Below, piece after piece: positions 1 to 10,100 of a stretch of DNA of 64,000 nucleotides (position 1 is its first letter; every line of letters begins with the position of its first letter). The position numbers and the translations under genes are program-made. The notes beneath the pieces were generated by a model. The model made no database searches, had not been told where the DNA came from, and saw only the letters and a program-made list of their open reading frames with translations. Source of the DNA: Ornithinimicrobium humiphilum (lineage in GTDB: Bacteria; Actinomycetota; Actinomycetes; Actinomycetales; Dermatophilaceae); contig NZ_VFPU01000001.1 of assembly GCF_006716885.1 (NCBI RefSeq), positions 1,364,001 through 1,428,000 on the forward strand. The letters run 5' to 3'.

Positions 1-499
1 TGTCGAGGTGGAAGCGGCCGCGCCCCGGTCGTGCCTCGTCCATCTGCTGGAACCACAGCGCGGAGATCCGTCCCGCCGGGTCGTAGAGGTCGCCCTCCTC
101 GTCGACCCTCATCCCGAGCACCGCGGCCCAGAACGGCCGGACGGCGTCGGCGTCCAGGACGTCGAGGGCGACCTCCAGCGAGGACACCTCGGCCGGGACC
201 GGGGCGACGCCGAGCTCGCGCGCGGCCAGGGAGATCCGGCGGGCGAGCTCGCGGTCGCGGTCGGTGAGGTGGCCGACGTCGTGGCTCAGGGTCGTCACCG
301 TGACGTGCGGATAGCGCAGGTCGACGTCCGGGTGGTGGTCGAGCTCCTCCGCGATGTCGGTGATCGCGGCGACGAGACGAGACCCGGTGACGAAGTCGCC
401 GGTGGCGTAGCGCGCCGTCAGCCGGCCCAGCAGCACCCGCCAGTCGGCGAGGTCGGGGTCGGCGCTGGCGACGGTCGGGGTGAGGCGGGCGTTCTCCAT
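1..499 (-). CDS. Pterin-4a-carbinolamine dehydratase/VOC fusion, 3' end outside window
   Basis: The visible 166 codons start at the ATG at 499 and run off the window start, so the gene is partial at its C-terminus. Residues about 1-95 look like a 4a-hydroxytetrahydrobiopterin dehydratase domain: the stretch EELDHHPDVDLRYPHVTV carries the family histidines of the dehydratase active site. From about residue 108 the reading continues into a glyoxalase/VOC-like domain (EVALDVLDADAVRPFWAAVL). This two-domain arrangement is known in actinobacteria, usually with no assigned substrate. The dehydratase fold normally recycles the oxidised pterin cofactor of aromatic amino acid hydroxylases, but no such hydroxylase is visible here, so the role is open. 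Confidence 0.8.
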   Translation of the reverse strand, partial: MENARLTPTVASADPDLADWRVLLGRLTARYATGDFVTGSRLVAAITDIAEELDHHPDVDLRYPHVTVTTLSHDVGHLTDRDRELARRISLAARELGVAPVPAEVSSLEVALDVLDADAVRPFWAAVLGMRVDEEGDLYDPAGRISALWFQQMDEARPGRGRFHLD

Positions 500-533
500 A
501 CGGATCACTGTGCCACCACCCCGACCGTCGGGG

Positions 534-2681
534 TCAGGCCTTGCGCGCCTGCTCCATCACCTCGGCGGGCGCGGGGGAGAGCCCGAGCACGTGCGGCAGC
601 TCGCGCGGCTCCTCGCCCAGGACGTGCTCGGCGAGGAAGGCGCTGACCACCTCGTACCAGACCTTGGCGTGCTGCGGCGCGAGGATCCAGTGGTTCTCCC
701 TGGGGAAGTAGAGGAACCGGTGGACCGTCGAGCCGTCCTCGGCGGCGGGCAGGCCGGAGCGCGAGAGCAGGTCGTACCAGAGGCGCAGGCCCTCGCCGAT
801 CGGCACGCGGTAGTCCTTGTCGCCGTGGATGACGAGCATCGGCGTGGTGATCTGCTCGACGTAGCGGTGCGGGCTGTGGACCTCGCCCATCTCGGCCGTC
901 ATCTCGCGCTGCCAGTAGAAGGCCGCGTCGGTCGTCGGGCCGAAGCCGTCCAGCGCCCACAGCGAGGCGTGCGTGACGATCGCCCGGAACCGGTCGGTGT
1001 GCCCGGCGACCCAGTTGGCCATGTAGCCGCCGAACGAGCCGCCCATCGCCGCGGTCCGGGTCTCGTCGATGTCGTCGCGCGCCACCACGGCGTCGGTGAT
1101 CGCCATGAGGTCGGTGTAGGGCGCCTCGCCCCACGCGCCCCAGCCCCGCTGCACGAAGTCGCGCCCGTAGCCGGTCGACAGCGCCGGGTCGGGCATCAGC
1201 ACGGCATACCCCTGGGCGGTCATCAGCCACGGGTTCCAGCGCCAGGTCCAGGCGTTCCACGAGCTGAGCGGGCCGCCGTGGATCCACAGCAGCAGCGGGT
1301 ATGCCGTGCCGTCGCCTTCACCGCCGCCCTCGGGCAGCGCCAGCCAGCCCCGCACCCGGGTGCCGTCCTCGGTCGTCGTCTCGACCTCCTCGAGGCGGCC
1401 GGGGATGCTCGGTCGCTCGACCGGTCCGGGCAGCGGCGTGACCTCGCCGGTCGCGAGGTCGAGGCGCACGACCTCGGGCGGGAAGAGGTAGGAGCTGCGC
1501 ACGCCGTAGGCCACCCGGCCGCCGGGGTCGACCGCGAGGTTGCTCCACGCGGCGTCGTCGTGGGTCACCTGGGTGACCTCGCCGGTGGCGACGTCGACGC
1601 GGAAGACGGGGCGGCGCCCGTTGCTGTCGGCGAGCACGAGCAGGGCGGAGCCGTCGGGGGTCCAGGCGACCGGGTCGGCCCAGAGGTCCCAGTCGTGCGC
1701 CAGCGGGGCGGTCTCGCCGGTGGTCGTGTCGATGAGCGACAGGCGCGGGTGCGGGCCCTCGGTGGGCGTGGTGATGCGGTCGACGACCACGACGGCGCGG
1801 GTGCCGTCGGGGCTGATCGGGCCGGCCTCGACCTCGTGGCCGTCCTCGTCGAGCAGGGTGCGGCGCTCGCCGCTGGGCAGGTCGATGCGCACCAGGGCGG
1901 AGCGCCGCTCGGCGCGGGCCTGGGGCACCGGGACGCTCAGCAGGGCGAAGGAGCCGTCCGGCGCGACGACGGGGTGGGGCTCGTTGAGCGGGGCGGCCAG
2001 GCCGCCGGTGAGCAGTCGCAGCTGCAGGGGAGCGGGGCGGTCGACGGTGCCCGGCAGCGGCGGCGGGGCCTCGTCCTCGCCGTCCTCGCCCGCCGTGGCC
2101 TCGGGGGCCTCCTCGACGACGAAGACGTGGGGGCGCTCGGGGCCGAGGTCGTGGTCCCAGAAACGCACCGGATAGCCGGAGTGCAGGATCGCCTCGACGC
2201 CGCCCTCGGAGCGGGCCGTGGCCAGGGCGGCGTGCTCCTCCTCGCTGCGGGCGCCGGGCAGCAGCCCGGCGGTCACGAGCACGACGTCGGCGTCGCGGGC
2301 GCAGGTCACGCCACTGATCCCGCCCGGCCGGCTGTGGACCACGCGGGCCTCGCCGCCCCGGGCCGGGACGAGCCACAGCGCCGAGCGCGGCTCGTCCTCG
2401 TCGGCGTCCGGGTCGGGGCGCGAGGAGGTGAAGTAGAGGTCGCCGCTGGCGGTGAAGGCGGCCCCCGCCTCGCCCTTCGCGCTGCGCGTCAGACGGTGCG
2501 CCTCGCGCTCCCCGGTGGGGTCGATCTCCCACAACGCGGTCGTGTAGCCGGTGCCCTTGCGGTTGAGGGTCGCCACGGTGGTGACGAGGCGACTGCCGTC
2601 CGGCGACATGGCCAGGCCGGAGAGGCGGGGGACGGCGACGTAGTGGGAGAGGTCGGCGAAGACGCTCGCGGGTGCGCTCAT
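534..2681 (-). CDS. S9 family serine peptidase (acylaminoacyl/dipeptidyl peptidase type)
   Basis: 715 residues, the usual size for cytoplasmic S9 peptidases, which cut short peptides. The N-terminal ~440 residues are rich in SPDGSRL/TPDGSALL-type repeats typical of a beta-propeller gate. The C-terminal alpha/beta hydrolase domain has the nucleophile Ser549 in GGSFGGYMANW, the acid Asp623 in HGDKDYRVP and the base His664 in ENHWI, so the catalytic triad is complete. No signal peptide is seen. It is divergent from the PAC2 gene, with about 76 bases between the two starts. Two copies of the CACGGCATACC repeat lie inside the coding region. Confidence 0.93.
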   Translation of the reverse strand: MSAPASVFADLSHYVAVPRLSGLAMSPDGSRLVTTVATLNRKGTGYTTALWEIDPTGEREAHRLTRSAKGEAGAAFTASGDLYFTSSRPDPDADEDEPRSALWLVPARGGEARVVHSRPGGISGVTCARDADVVLVTAGLLPGARSEEEHAALATARSEGGVEAILHSGYPVRFWDHDLGPERPHVFVVEEAPEATAGEDGEDEAPPPLPGTVDRPAPLQLRLLTGGLAAPLNEPHPVVAPDGSFALLSVPVPQARAERRSALVRIDLPSGERRTLLDEDGHEVEAGPISPDGTRAVVVVDRITTPTEGPHPRLSLIDTTTGETAPLAHDWDLWADPVAWTPDGSALLVLADSNGRRPVFRVDVATGEVTQVTHDDAAWSNLAVDPGGRVAYGVRSSYLFPPEVVRLDLATGEVTPLPGPVERPSIPGRLEEVETTTEDGTRVRGWLALPEGGGEGDGTAYPLLLWIHGGPLSSWNAWTWRWNPWLMTAQGYAVLMPDPALSTGYGRDFVQRGWGAWGEAPYTDLMAITDAVVARDDIDETRTAAMGGSFGGYMANWVAGHTDRFRAIVTHASLWALDGFGPTTDAAFYWQREMTAEMGEVHSPHRYVEQITTPMLVIHGDKDYRVPIGEGLRLWYDLLSRSGLPAAEDGSTVHRFLYFPRENHWILAPQHAKVWYEVVSAFLAEHVLGEEPRELPHVLGLSPAPAEVMEQARKA
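1200..1210 (+). repeat. CACGGCATACC copy 1
   Basis: Exact 11-mer inside the S9 peptidase gene. On the coding strand it is read in the G-Y-A-V frame and uses the rare tyrosine codon TAT. Confidence 0.6.
1298..1308 (-). repeat. CACGGCATACC copy 2
   Basis: Exact copy, opposite orientation to copy 1 and 88 bases from it, in the same gene but in a different reading frame (T-A-Y). Confidence 0.6.
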
Positions 2682-2757
2682 GGTCTATCCCTATCACCCG
2701 GAATCAAAAGACCCCTGTCCGACGTTTACCCTGCTCGACGAGAGGAGAGGAATCGAC

Positions 2758-3714
2758 GTGACGACGCACTCGCCACTGTTCCGGCTGGAGGCCGACGCCT
2801 CCCGCCAGCCGCAGCCCGCGCCGCTGATGCTCGTGTCCCTCGAGGGGTTCATCGACGCCGGCATGGTGCGCTCCAGCCTGGCCGAGCACCTGCTCGACAC
2901 CCTTGACCACGAGGTGGTGGCCCGTTTCGACGTGGACTCCCTCGTGGACTACCGCTCCCGCCGTCCGCTCATGACCTTCGACGTCGACCACTACGCCGAC
3001 TACGAGGAGCCGACGCTGGTCCTCTACCGGATGCAGGACGCGGCCGGCGAGCCGTTCCTGCTGCTGCACGGCGTCGAGCCGGACTTCCGCTGGGAGGGCT
3101 TCGTCGAGGCCGTCCGCCAGCTGTGCCTGGCGTTCGGCGTCCGCCGCGTCGTGGGCGCGCACGGCATCCCGATGGCGGTGCCGCACACCCGCCCGGTCGG
3201 CATGACCCGGTTCTCCAGCGACCGCGAGCTGCTCGGCGACCACACCCCGCTCTTCGGCTCGGTCAAGGTGCCCGGCAGCGCCGAGGCGCTGCTCCACCTG
3301 CGCCTGGCCGAGGCCGGCCTGACCTCGATGGGTGTCGCGGTCCACGTGCCGCACTACCTGGCCGAGACCCAGTTCGGCGACGCGGTCGTCGCGGCCGTCG
3401 ACGCGATCATGGACCTCACCGGCCTGGTGCTGCCGACCGCCGAGCTCATCGCGATGGCCGGCGTCACCCGCGCCCGCATCGAGAGCGAGCTCGACCAGAA
3501 CGAAGGGGCCCGCGAGGTCGTCGAGGGCCTGGAGCGCCGCTACGACCACTTCGTCGAGGGTCAGCGCCGTCGCAGCCTGCTGGCCGCCGAGGCCTCCAAG
3601 CTGCCGACGGCCGACGAGATCGGCGCCGAGCTCGAGAAGTTCCTGCAGGACCCCGACGTGGCCGGGCCGGCCCCGCAGGAGCCCTCCGACGAGGCGGGCA
3701 CCACCGAGCACTGA
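2758..3714 (+). CDS. PAC2 family protein
   Basis: 318 residues, matching the actinobacterial PAC2 (proteasome assembly chaperone 2-like) family: PLMLVSLEGFIDAGMV near the N-terminus, then LLHGVEPDFRWEGF and GAHGIPMAVPHTRP. An ATG at 2680 would lengthen it but lies inside the divergent gene's start. The GTG at 2758 follows AGGAGAGG by a normal spacing and was chosen. PAC2 proteins in actinobacteria are often linked by name to the proteasome, but no proteasome or Pup gene is seen here, so the function is unassigned. A C-terminal acidic tail of about 40 residues looks disordered. Confidence 0.85.
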   Translation: MTTHSPLFRLEADASRQPQPAPLMLVSLEGFIDAGMVRSSLAEHLLDTLDHEVVARFDVDSLVDYRSRRPLMTFDVDHYADYEEPTLVLYRMQDAAGEPFLLLHGVEPDFRWEGFVEAVRQLCLAFGVRRVVGAHGIPMAVPHTRPVGMTRFSSDRELLGDHTPLFGSVKVPGSAEALLHLRLAEAGLTSMGVAVHVPHYLAETQFGDAVVAAVDAIMDLTGLVLPTAELIAMAGVTRARIESELDQNEGAREVVEGLERRYDHFVEGQRRRSLLAAEASKLPTADEIGAELEKFLQDPDVAGPAPQEPSDEAGTTEH

Positions 3715-3720
3715 CGCACG

Positions 3721-3764
3721 CGCACGTCGGACGCCCCGGCCGCCCCGCCGGGGCGCTCGTGCGT
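3721..3764 (+). terminator. Hairpin terminator after the PAC2 gene
   Basis: Inverted repeat CGCCCCGGC (3732-3740) and GCCGGGGCG (3747-3755), with flanking CGCAC/GTGCG pairing outside it. There is no T-run, which is common in high-GC actinobacteria. Confidence 0.6.
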
Positions 3765-3794
3765 CTGCGGCCGTCGGGCAGCCCGGGCCGCGCG

Positions 3795-4337
3795 TCAGCC
3801 CTGAAGGCGGTGCGGCGGCACCCGCCAGGACTCCAGCCGGCGGCGACGGACGGTGGCGATCACGGCGACCACGGTCAGGACCAGCGCGAGCAGCAGCGTG
3901 ACGGCCCCGGCGACGACCCCGACCTGTCCCCGCAGCAGCCACCCTGCCGTGAGCTCGGCGTGGGGGCCGACGACGAGCGCCTGCTCCGGGGTGCAGCTCA
4001 CGGCATACGTGCCGGGGGGCAGGGCGCGGGGGCTGCGCGCGACCTCGTGCAGCTCCCGGTCGCCGCTCGCCAGCGACCACGGGCCGGTGGGTCGCAGCAG
4101 CGGCGTCGCGTCGGCGACGCACCAGGCGTCCTGGTAGGCCTCCGGGTCGTCCGACCACAGCGAGAAGCCGTCCTCGCCCACCTCGACCGTGCCGTCCTGG
4201 GCCAGCGGCGCCAGCTCCTCCGCCGGGGTCTGCGGGGCGGGGGAGAGGCCGAGCCAGAGCAGCACGGCACCGGCCACGGCCAGCACCAGGGCGAGCGGCA
4301 CCGACAGTCGCGTCGTCGCGCCGAGAGGGGTCGGCAT
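3795..4337 (-). CDS. Two-TM membrane protein of unknown function
   Basis: 180 residues from the ATG at 4337. One hydrophobic segment near residues 10-30 and one near 137-165 frame a ~105-residue loop containing two cysteines (WCVAD, SCTPE), which suggests an exported, possibly disulfide-bonded loop. The C-terminus is short, basic and cytoplasmic (RRRRLESW). No family was recognised. It is convergent with the PAC2 gene and divergent from the EcsC gene. A CACGGCATACG sequence, one base off the 11-mer repeat, lies within it at 4009-4019. Confidence 0.65.
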   Translation of the reverse strand: MPTPLGATTRLSVPLALVLAVAGAVLLWLGLSPAPQTPAEELAPLAQDGTVEVGEDGFSLWSDDPEAYQDAWCVADATPLLRPTGPWSLASGDRELHEVARSPRALPPGTYAVSCTPEQALVVGPHAELTAGWLLRGQVGVVAGAVTLLLALVLTVVAVIATVRRRRLESWRVPPHRLQG

Positions 4338-4403
4338 GGAGCGCAACTCTACTGAGGACGTGCCACCATGAGGGCCGGTATCCACACCCCAGGAGGACAC
4401 AGG

Positions 4404-5138
4404 ATGGGTCTCTTCGGCTCCAAGGACGACAGCCCGGCGCGACAGGACGACCTGCCCGCGCAGGGCGGCGGCGGGCCGCTCGACGCGGTCGCCAACATGT
4501 TCGTCAACCGGATCATGGACCTCGGCATCGACGGCGTCGGCCCGCTGGCGTCCTCCTCCGCAGTGGCCGCCGACGCGCTGCGCAAGCACCACGGCGACGT
4601 CGAGAAGGCGGTCGCCGAGGTCGTGCGTGACCACCTCAAGCTGGGCGGCGCCGGCGGCTTCGTCACCGGCCTCGGCGGTCTGTTCACCATGCCGGTGGCG
4701 CTGCCCGCCAACGTGCTCGGCTTCTACACCCTGGCGACCCGCATGGTCGCCGCGATCGCCGAGCTGCGGGGGTATGACGTGCGCAGCCCGGGCGGGCGCG
4801 CGGCGGTCCTCCTCACGCTGGTGGGTGGCGACGCCGACGACCTGCTGCGCAAGGCCGGCCTCAGCGCGGTGACGGGCATGACCGGGTCGGGCCGCCTCGC
4901 CCGCCTGGCGATGTCCCGCATGCCGCAGGCCGCCGGGATGATGGTCAACAAGGCCATCGGCTTCCGCCTGCTCACCAACGTGGGCGCCCGCGCCCTGGGC
5001 CGCGTCGTCCGGTTCGTCCCGATCGCCGGTGGCATCGTCGGCGCCGGGCTCGACGGCCTGCTCATGAAGCGCATCGCCGACCTGGCCCGCAAGGAGTTCA
5101 CCCGGCAGGCGCTGGCGGAGGCCGCCGCCCAGGGCTGA
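4404..5138 (+). CDS. EcsC family protein
   Basis: 244 residues. The central part (GGAGGFVTGLGGLFTMPVALP, then FYTLATRMVAAIAELRGYD) and the glycine-rich amphipathic C-terminal half (FVPIAGGIVGAGLDGLLMKRIADLA) match the EcsC family. In Bacillus EcsC sits with the EcsAB ABC transporter; here there is no transporter neighbour. The ATG at 4404 directly after AGGAGGACACAGG was preferred to an ATG 12 codons upstream. Its molecular role is not known; membrane association is likely from the hydrophobic stretches. Confidence 0.82.
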   Translation: MGLFGSKDDSPARQDDLPAQGGGGPLDAVANMFVNRIMDLGIDGVGPLASSSAVAADALRKHHGDVEKAVAEVVRDHLKLGGAGGFVTGLGGLFTMPVALPANVLGFYTLATRMVAAIAELRGYDVRSPGGRAAVLLTLVGGDADDLLRKAGLSAVTGMTGSGRLARLAMSRMPQAAGMMVNKAIGFRLLTNVGARALGRVVRFVPIAGGIVGAGLDGLLMKRIADLARKEFTRQALAEAAAQG

Positions 5139-5229
5139 CGCAGCGACCGGGCCGCGGCCGCGGCCGGGCCCTCCCGGTTGTCCACAGGCGCTCCTGCACG
5201 GGGGCGCCGATCTCGGCACGGTAGGGCGG

Positions 5230-6357
5230 ATGGAACCGATCCAGAGCCCGTCCCACCCGTCCGCCGGGGCCGCCGCGCCGACCGTCGTGCTCTCCGGCAC
5301 GGCCCAGCTGCTCGCGAGCGTGCCGCACCTGCTCGGCTACCACCCGCGCCGCTCGCTCGTCGTGCTGGCGTGCGGTCCGGTCGACGCCGACGCACCGGGG
5401 GCATCCGCACCACGGGCGCCGGTGCGCTGCACGGCGCGGCAGGACCTGCCCGACGTCAAGGACGCCGCGGCGTCCGTCGGGGTGCTCGCCGAGCCGCTCG
5501 TGCGGGCCGGCCGGGAGGCGGGCGGGCCGCTGCTCGTCCACGCGTTCGTCCACGACGGCGACCCGGGGGAGGTGGAGGCGGTCGCCGCGGCGGTGCGCGC
5601 CCTGGTGCGGCGCACCGGCCATACCCTGCACGAGCTCGTGCACGTCGTCGACGGGCGCTACCGGTCGCTGCTCGCGAGCAGGACGTCCGCCGGTCCGGCA
5701 CCCGACGAGTCCGGCGACGACTGGCGGCCCGTCCCCGACGCCGCCGACGTGCCCGCGGTCGCCGACCTGGTCCTCCAGGGCCGCTCCCCGCTCGGCAGCC
5801 GGGAGGAGGTGGCGGCGCGGGTGCGGCAGCGCGACGAGGCCGCCGCGACCGCGACCGGTCTCGCGCTGACGCTGCTGGAGCTGGCGCCGGAGTCCTGCGA
5901 CGTCGAGGACGCCCTGACCCGCCTGGGCCGCTGGGTGGTGCACGGCGAGGACGAGCCGGCGGCCCGCGACCGGGCACGCATCGTCCGGGTGCTCGCCGAC
6001 AGGACCGTCCGCGACGCGGTGCTGGCCCGGTGGCTCCCCGGGCTGTGCCGGGTCGAGGACGTCCTGCCGGCCGACGGCGCGAGCCGGCTGCGCCGCGCCG
6101 TCCCGCCCTGGCCGCGGCGCGACGCGGCCCCGCTCGACCGGCTGCTGCGGCTGGCCGGGCAGGTGCCGACGGAGGACGCCGTGCCGCTGCTGACCCTCGC
6201 CGGCGGGATGGCCTGGGACACGGGGGAGGGGACCGTCGCCAACGAGGCGATCGACCTCGCCCTGGAGACCGATCCGGCCTACCGGATGGCGCAGCTGCTG
6301 CGGGCCGCGCTCGACGCGGGCCTGCCCCCGTTGGGACGCTCCGCCGACGTGGCCTGA
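5230..6357 (+). CDS. DUF4192 domain protein
   Basis: 375 residues. The N-terminal block LLASVPHLLGYHPRRSLVVLACG is the signature of the actinobacterial DUF4192 family. Near the C-terminus AGGMAWDTGEGTVANEAIDLALE followed by YRMAQLLRAALDAGLPP also fits, as family members often end in this way. No catalytic motif is evident and the function is unknown. It is a single gene between the EcsC and universal stress genes. Confidence 0.85.
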   Translation: MEPIQSPSHPSAGAAAPTVVLSGTAQLLASVPHLLGYHPRRSLVVLACGPVDADAPGASAPRAPVRCTARQDLPDVKDAAASVGVLAEPLVRAGREAGGPLLVHAFVHDGDPGEVEAVAAAVRALVRRTGHTLHELVHVVDGRYRSLLASRTSAGPAPDESGDDWRPVPDAADVPAVADLVLQGRSPLGSREEVAARVRQRDEAAATATGLALTLLELAPESCDVEDALTRLGRWVVHGEDEPAARDRARIVRVLADRTVRDAVLARWLPGLCRVEDVLPADGASRLRRAVPPWPRRDAAPLDRLLRLAGQVPTEDAVPLLTLAGGMAWDTGEGTVANEAIDLALETDPAYRMAQLLRAALDAGLPPLGRSADVA

Positions 6358-6450
6358 CGCACCGGTCCCGAAGGGGTGGAGCCCCCGGGTGCGGCGGGGC
6401 ACGGCGGTGTAGCCTCCCTGTCAGGACCCCCACAGGAGGAGAATCTCCCT

Positions 6451-6858
6451 ATGTCGATCATCGTCGGCTACATCCCCACCCGTGAAGGCCGCGCCGCCCT
6501 GCGCGCCGCTCGCGCCGAGGCCCTGCTGCGTCAGGACAAGCTCGTGGTGGTCAACTCCCACCGCGGCGGTCGTGACTTCGACGCCGACGAGGCCCAGCGC
6601 TTCGAGGACGAGCTCGGCCGGGTCCAGCGCGACCTCGACGAGGCCGGCATCGAGCACGAGGTCCGCGCCCTGGTGCGCGGCAACGAGCCCGCGGAGGACC
6701 TGGTCGAGGTGGCCGAGGAGAGCAACGGCCAGCTCATCGTCATCGGCCTGCGCCGCCGCACCCCGATCGGCAAGCTGATCCTGGGCTCCAACGCCCAGCG
6801 GATCCTCCTCGAGGCCACGTGCCCGGTGCTGGCCGTCAAGGCCGGCGACGACGACTGA
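6451..6858 (+). CDS. Universal stress protein (UspA family)
   Basis: 135 residues, a single Usp domain. The C-terminal ATP-binding signature is present in [21 protein letters not shown] (pattern G-2X-G-9X-G-S), so nucleotide binding is expected. The ATG at 6451 follows the strong ribosome site CACAGGAGGAGAA; the reading frame upstream of it has no support. A TAGCCT -10-like hexamer lies at 6410-6415. It sits just upstream of the primary sigma gene but is separated from it by a terminator. Confidence 0.9.
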   Translation: MSIIVGYIPTREGRAALRAARAEALLRQDKLVVVNSHRGGRDFDADEAQRFEDELGRVQRDLDEAGIEHEVRALVRGNEPAEDLVEVAEESNGQLIVIGLRRRTPIGKLILGSNAQRILLEATCPVLAVKAGDDD

Positions 6859-6875
6859 CGAACCCTTCCCCCACA

Positions 6876-6910
6876 GCCCGCCACCGCCCCGAATCGGGCG
6901 GTCGGCGGGC
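6876..6910 (+). terminator. Terminator after the universal stress gene
   Basis: 14-bp GC stem with one bulged C and a CGAATC loop (6890-6895). Confidence 0.65.
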
Positions 6911-6924
6911 CGGGGCATATCTGG

Positions 6925-6952
6925 GGAACCCTCGACGTTTTATAATGTCTAG
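6925..6952 (+). promoter_or_regulatory. Promoter of the primary sigma gene, possibly dual
   Basis: A perfect TATAAT (6941-6946) is seen; no good -35 lies 17 bases upstream. The same stretch also contains GGAACC (6925-6930), a 16-base gap, then GTCTAG (6947-6952), which resembles ECF/SigE-type promoters of actinobacteria. About 105 bases of leader would follow. Confidence 0.5.
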
Positions 6953-7058
6953 GGTCACCTGCCGTCGCGGCAGAGCGCACCCCGCTCCCGGATCGCGCCG
7001 AGGACCCCACCTGCCCGGTTCCACCGCCTGCCCCGCCAGAAAAGAGTTGGTTCTTCCC

Positions 7059-8723
<1,665 letters not shown>

Positions 8724-8734
8724 GCAGCGCCGCC

Positions 8735-9346
8735 ATGGCGTCTGCGGAGTCCGACCCGACGGCGCCCGTCCCCCCTGCCGGGGAGGACGGGCGCCGTCGG
8801 CGCATCCCCACCGGTCGCGAGGTCGCGGCCCGCGAGGACGGCGTCCACGTCGTGCGGCTCACCCCCGACGACTGGGAGAGCTATGCCGAGCTGCGCATCG
8901 GGATGCTCCGCGACGCACCGGGGGCCTTCTGGAGTCGTCTGGAGGACGTGCAGGGCCGCACCGAGGAGGAGTGGCGCCGCTCGAGCGACGGCCGCACCCT
9001 GCAGGCGCGTGACGCCGACGGCTCGCCGCTCGGCACCCTGACGCTGCTCACGTCGCTCACCCCGCCGGAGCTCGGCCTGCAGCCCGGCAGCGCCGACGCC
9101 CTCGTGCTGGCGGTCTACGTCGTGCCCGCCGCCCGCGGCCGCGGCGTCGTCGACCTCCTGCTCGACACCGCGCTGGAAGTGGCCCGCGACGGGCTGGGCG
9201 CCCGGCGCATGCTGCTCCAGGTCAACGAGCGCAACGTGGTCGCCCGGCGCGTCTACGAGCGCCACGGCTACACGCTCACCGGGCGATCCCTGCCGCACCC
9301 GCACCAGCCTGGTGGCCGCGACCTGGAGATGGCGCGGCCGGTCTGA
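8735..9346 (+). CDS. GNAT family N-acetyltransferase
   Basis: 203 residues from the ATG at 8735. The acetyl-CoA motif A is LAVYVVPAARGRGVVDLLLD and motif B is NERNVVARRVYERHGY; the acceptor substrate is not predictable. The first ~25 codons overlap a strong inverted repeat that looks like the sigA terminator, and no ribosome site precedes 8735. The true start may therefore be a later GTG, such as the one just before RLTPDDWESY near 8861. It is convergent with arfB, with 6 bases between the stops. Confidence 0.8.
   Translation: MASAESDPTAPVPPAGEDGRRRRIPTGREVAAREDGVHVVRLTPDDWESYAELRIGMLRDAPGAFWSRLEDVQGRTEEEWRRSSDGRTLQARDADGSPLGTLTLLTSLTPPELGLQPGSADALVLAVYVVPAARGRGVVDLLLDTALEVARDGLGARRMLLQVNERNVVARRVYERHGYTLTGRSLPHPHQPGGRDLEMARPV
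8756..8800 (+). terminator. Hairpin after sigA, inside the 5' end of the GNAT reading frame
   Basis: Perfect 16-bp inverted repeat (8756-8771 and 8785-8800) with a 13-base loop, 32 bases after the sigA stop codon. No T-run follows. Confidence 0.55.
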
Positions 9347-9352
9347 GCCCGT

Positions 9353-9817
9353 TCAGCCGTCGCCCGTCGGGCGCGCGCGTCCGCTCTTGATCTCCGACCG
9401 GCGCTTCTTGGCGTCGAGGCGACGGCGCTGCGAGCCCTTGGTCGGCTTCGTGGCCCGCCGGGCCGGGCGAGGAGGGGCCAGGGCCTCGCGCAGCAGCGCG
9501 GCCAGCCGGTCCCTGGCAGCCCGGCGGTTGCGCCGTTGCGACCGGTGCTCCGACGCCACCACCCGGACGCGACCTCCGACGAGCTGCGGCCCCAACGTGG
9601 CGAGCACCCGCTCGCGCTGCCGGTCGCTCAGCATCGTCGAGGTCGACGGGTCCCACCACAGCTCGACCCGGCTGTCGGTGGTGTTGACGCCCTGACCTCC
9701 CGGGCCGGACGACCGGCTGAAGCGCTCCTCGAGCTCGGCCGCCGGCACGACCAGCCCCGAGCGCAGCCCGGGACCGGGCGGCACCACGAGGTCGAGATCG
9801 GCTGACGGGTCGGGCAC
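9353..9817 (-). CDS. arfB: Alternative ribosome-rescue factor B (ArfB/YaeJ type peptidyl-tRNA hydrolase)
   Basis: 154 residues. The catalytic GGQ loop is at residues 40-42 (RSSGPGGQGVNTT), as in class I release factors, but no codon-recognition domain is present. The C-terminal tail is very basic (PTKGSQRRRLDAKKRRS), as needed to enter the mRNA channel of stalled ribosomes. The protein therefore should hydrolyse peptidyl-tRNA on ribosomes without a stop codon. The GTG at 9817 was chosen because CAGACT, a -10-like hexamer, ends six bases before it, suggesting a leaderless mRNA; a GTG at 9841 is the alternative. Confidence 0.88.
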   Translation of the reverse strand: MPDPSADLDLVVPPGPGLRSGLVVPAAELEERFSRSSGPGGQGVNTTDSRVELWWDPSTSTMLSDRQRERVLATLGPQLVGGRVRVVASEHRSQRRNRRAARDRLAALLREALAPPRPARRATKPTKGSQRRRLDAKKRRSEIKSGRARPTGDG

Positions 9818-9841
9818 GAGGCCAGTCTGGCAGCCGGGCAC

Positions 9842-10100
9842 GCGTCGTCAATGTGCCCGGAACGGCTTTCCCTCTGGGGCGCCCATTTCCCACCGCGTCG
9901 TCCCGCTCTCGCAAAAAGGCCCACAGAAATTCCGACCGGCGTTGGTTTCCCCTACGTCAGTCCGTTGACCAGCGGCGTTTACCAAGATGAACGCCTCTCG
10001 ATGGCCTCACGAAGCGTTCTCGCACCTATCTTTGGCTGAGGTGAGAAGTGGGGTGGTCATTGTGGCCTGCCCTCCTCATCGATCAGACCAGGAGGAATGC
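9842..10100. other. Intergenic region before the PxKF gene
   Basis: 259 bases of lower GC. It holds an inverted repeat GGCGTT/AACGCC (9974-9979 and 9990-9995) with a 10-base spacer, a possible operator, and the ribosome site AGGAGG at 10090-10095. No gene seen. Confidence 0.4.

Noticed and set aside
480..2906. 808-residue open frame on the plus strand opposite the S9 peptidase
   Set aside because: Low-complexity Arg/Ala/Gly/Val composition without any domain; it is the mirror of a gene with an intact catalytic triad, as is usual in high-GC DNA.
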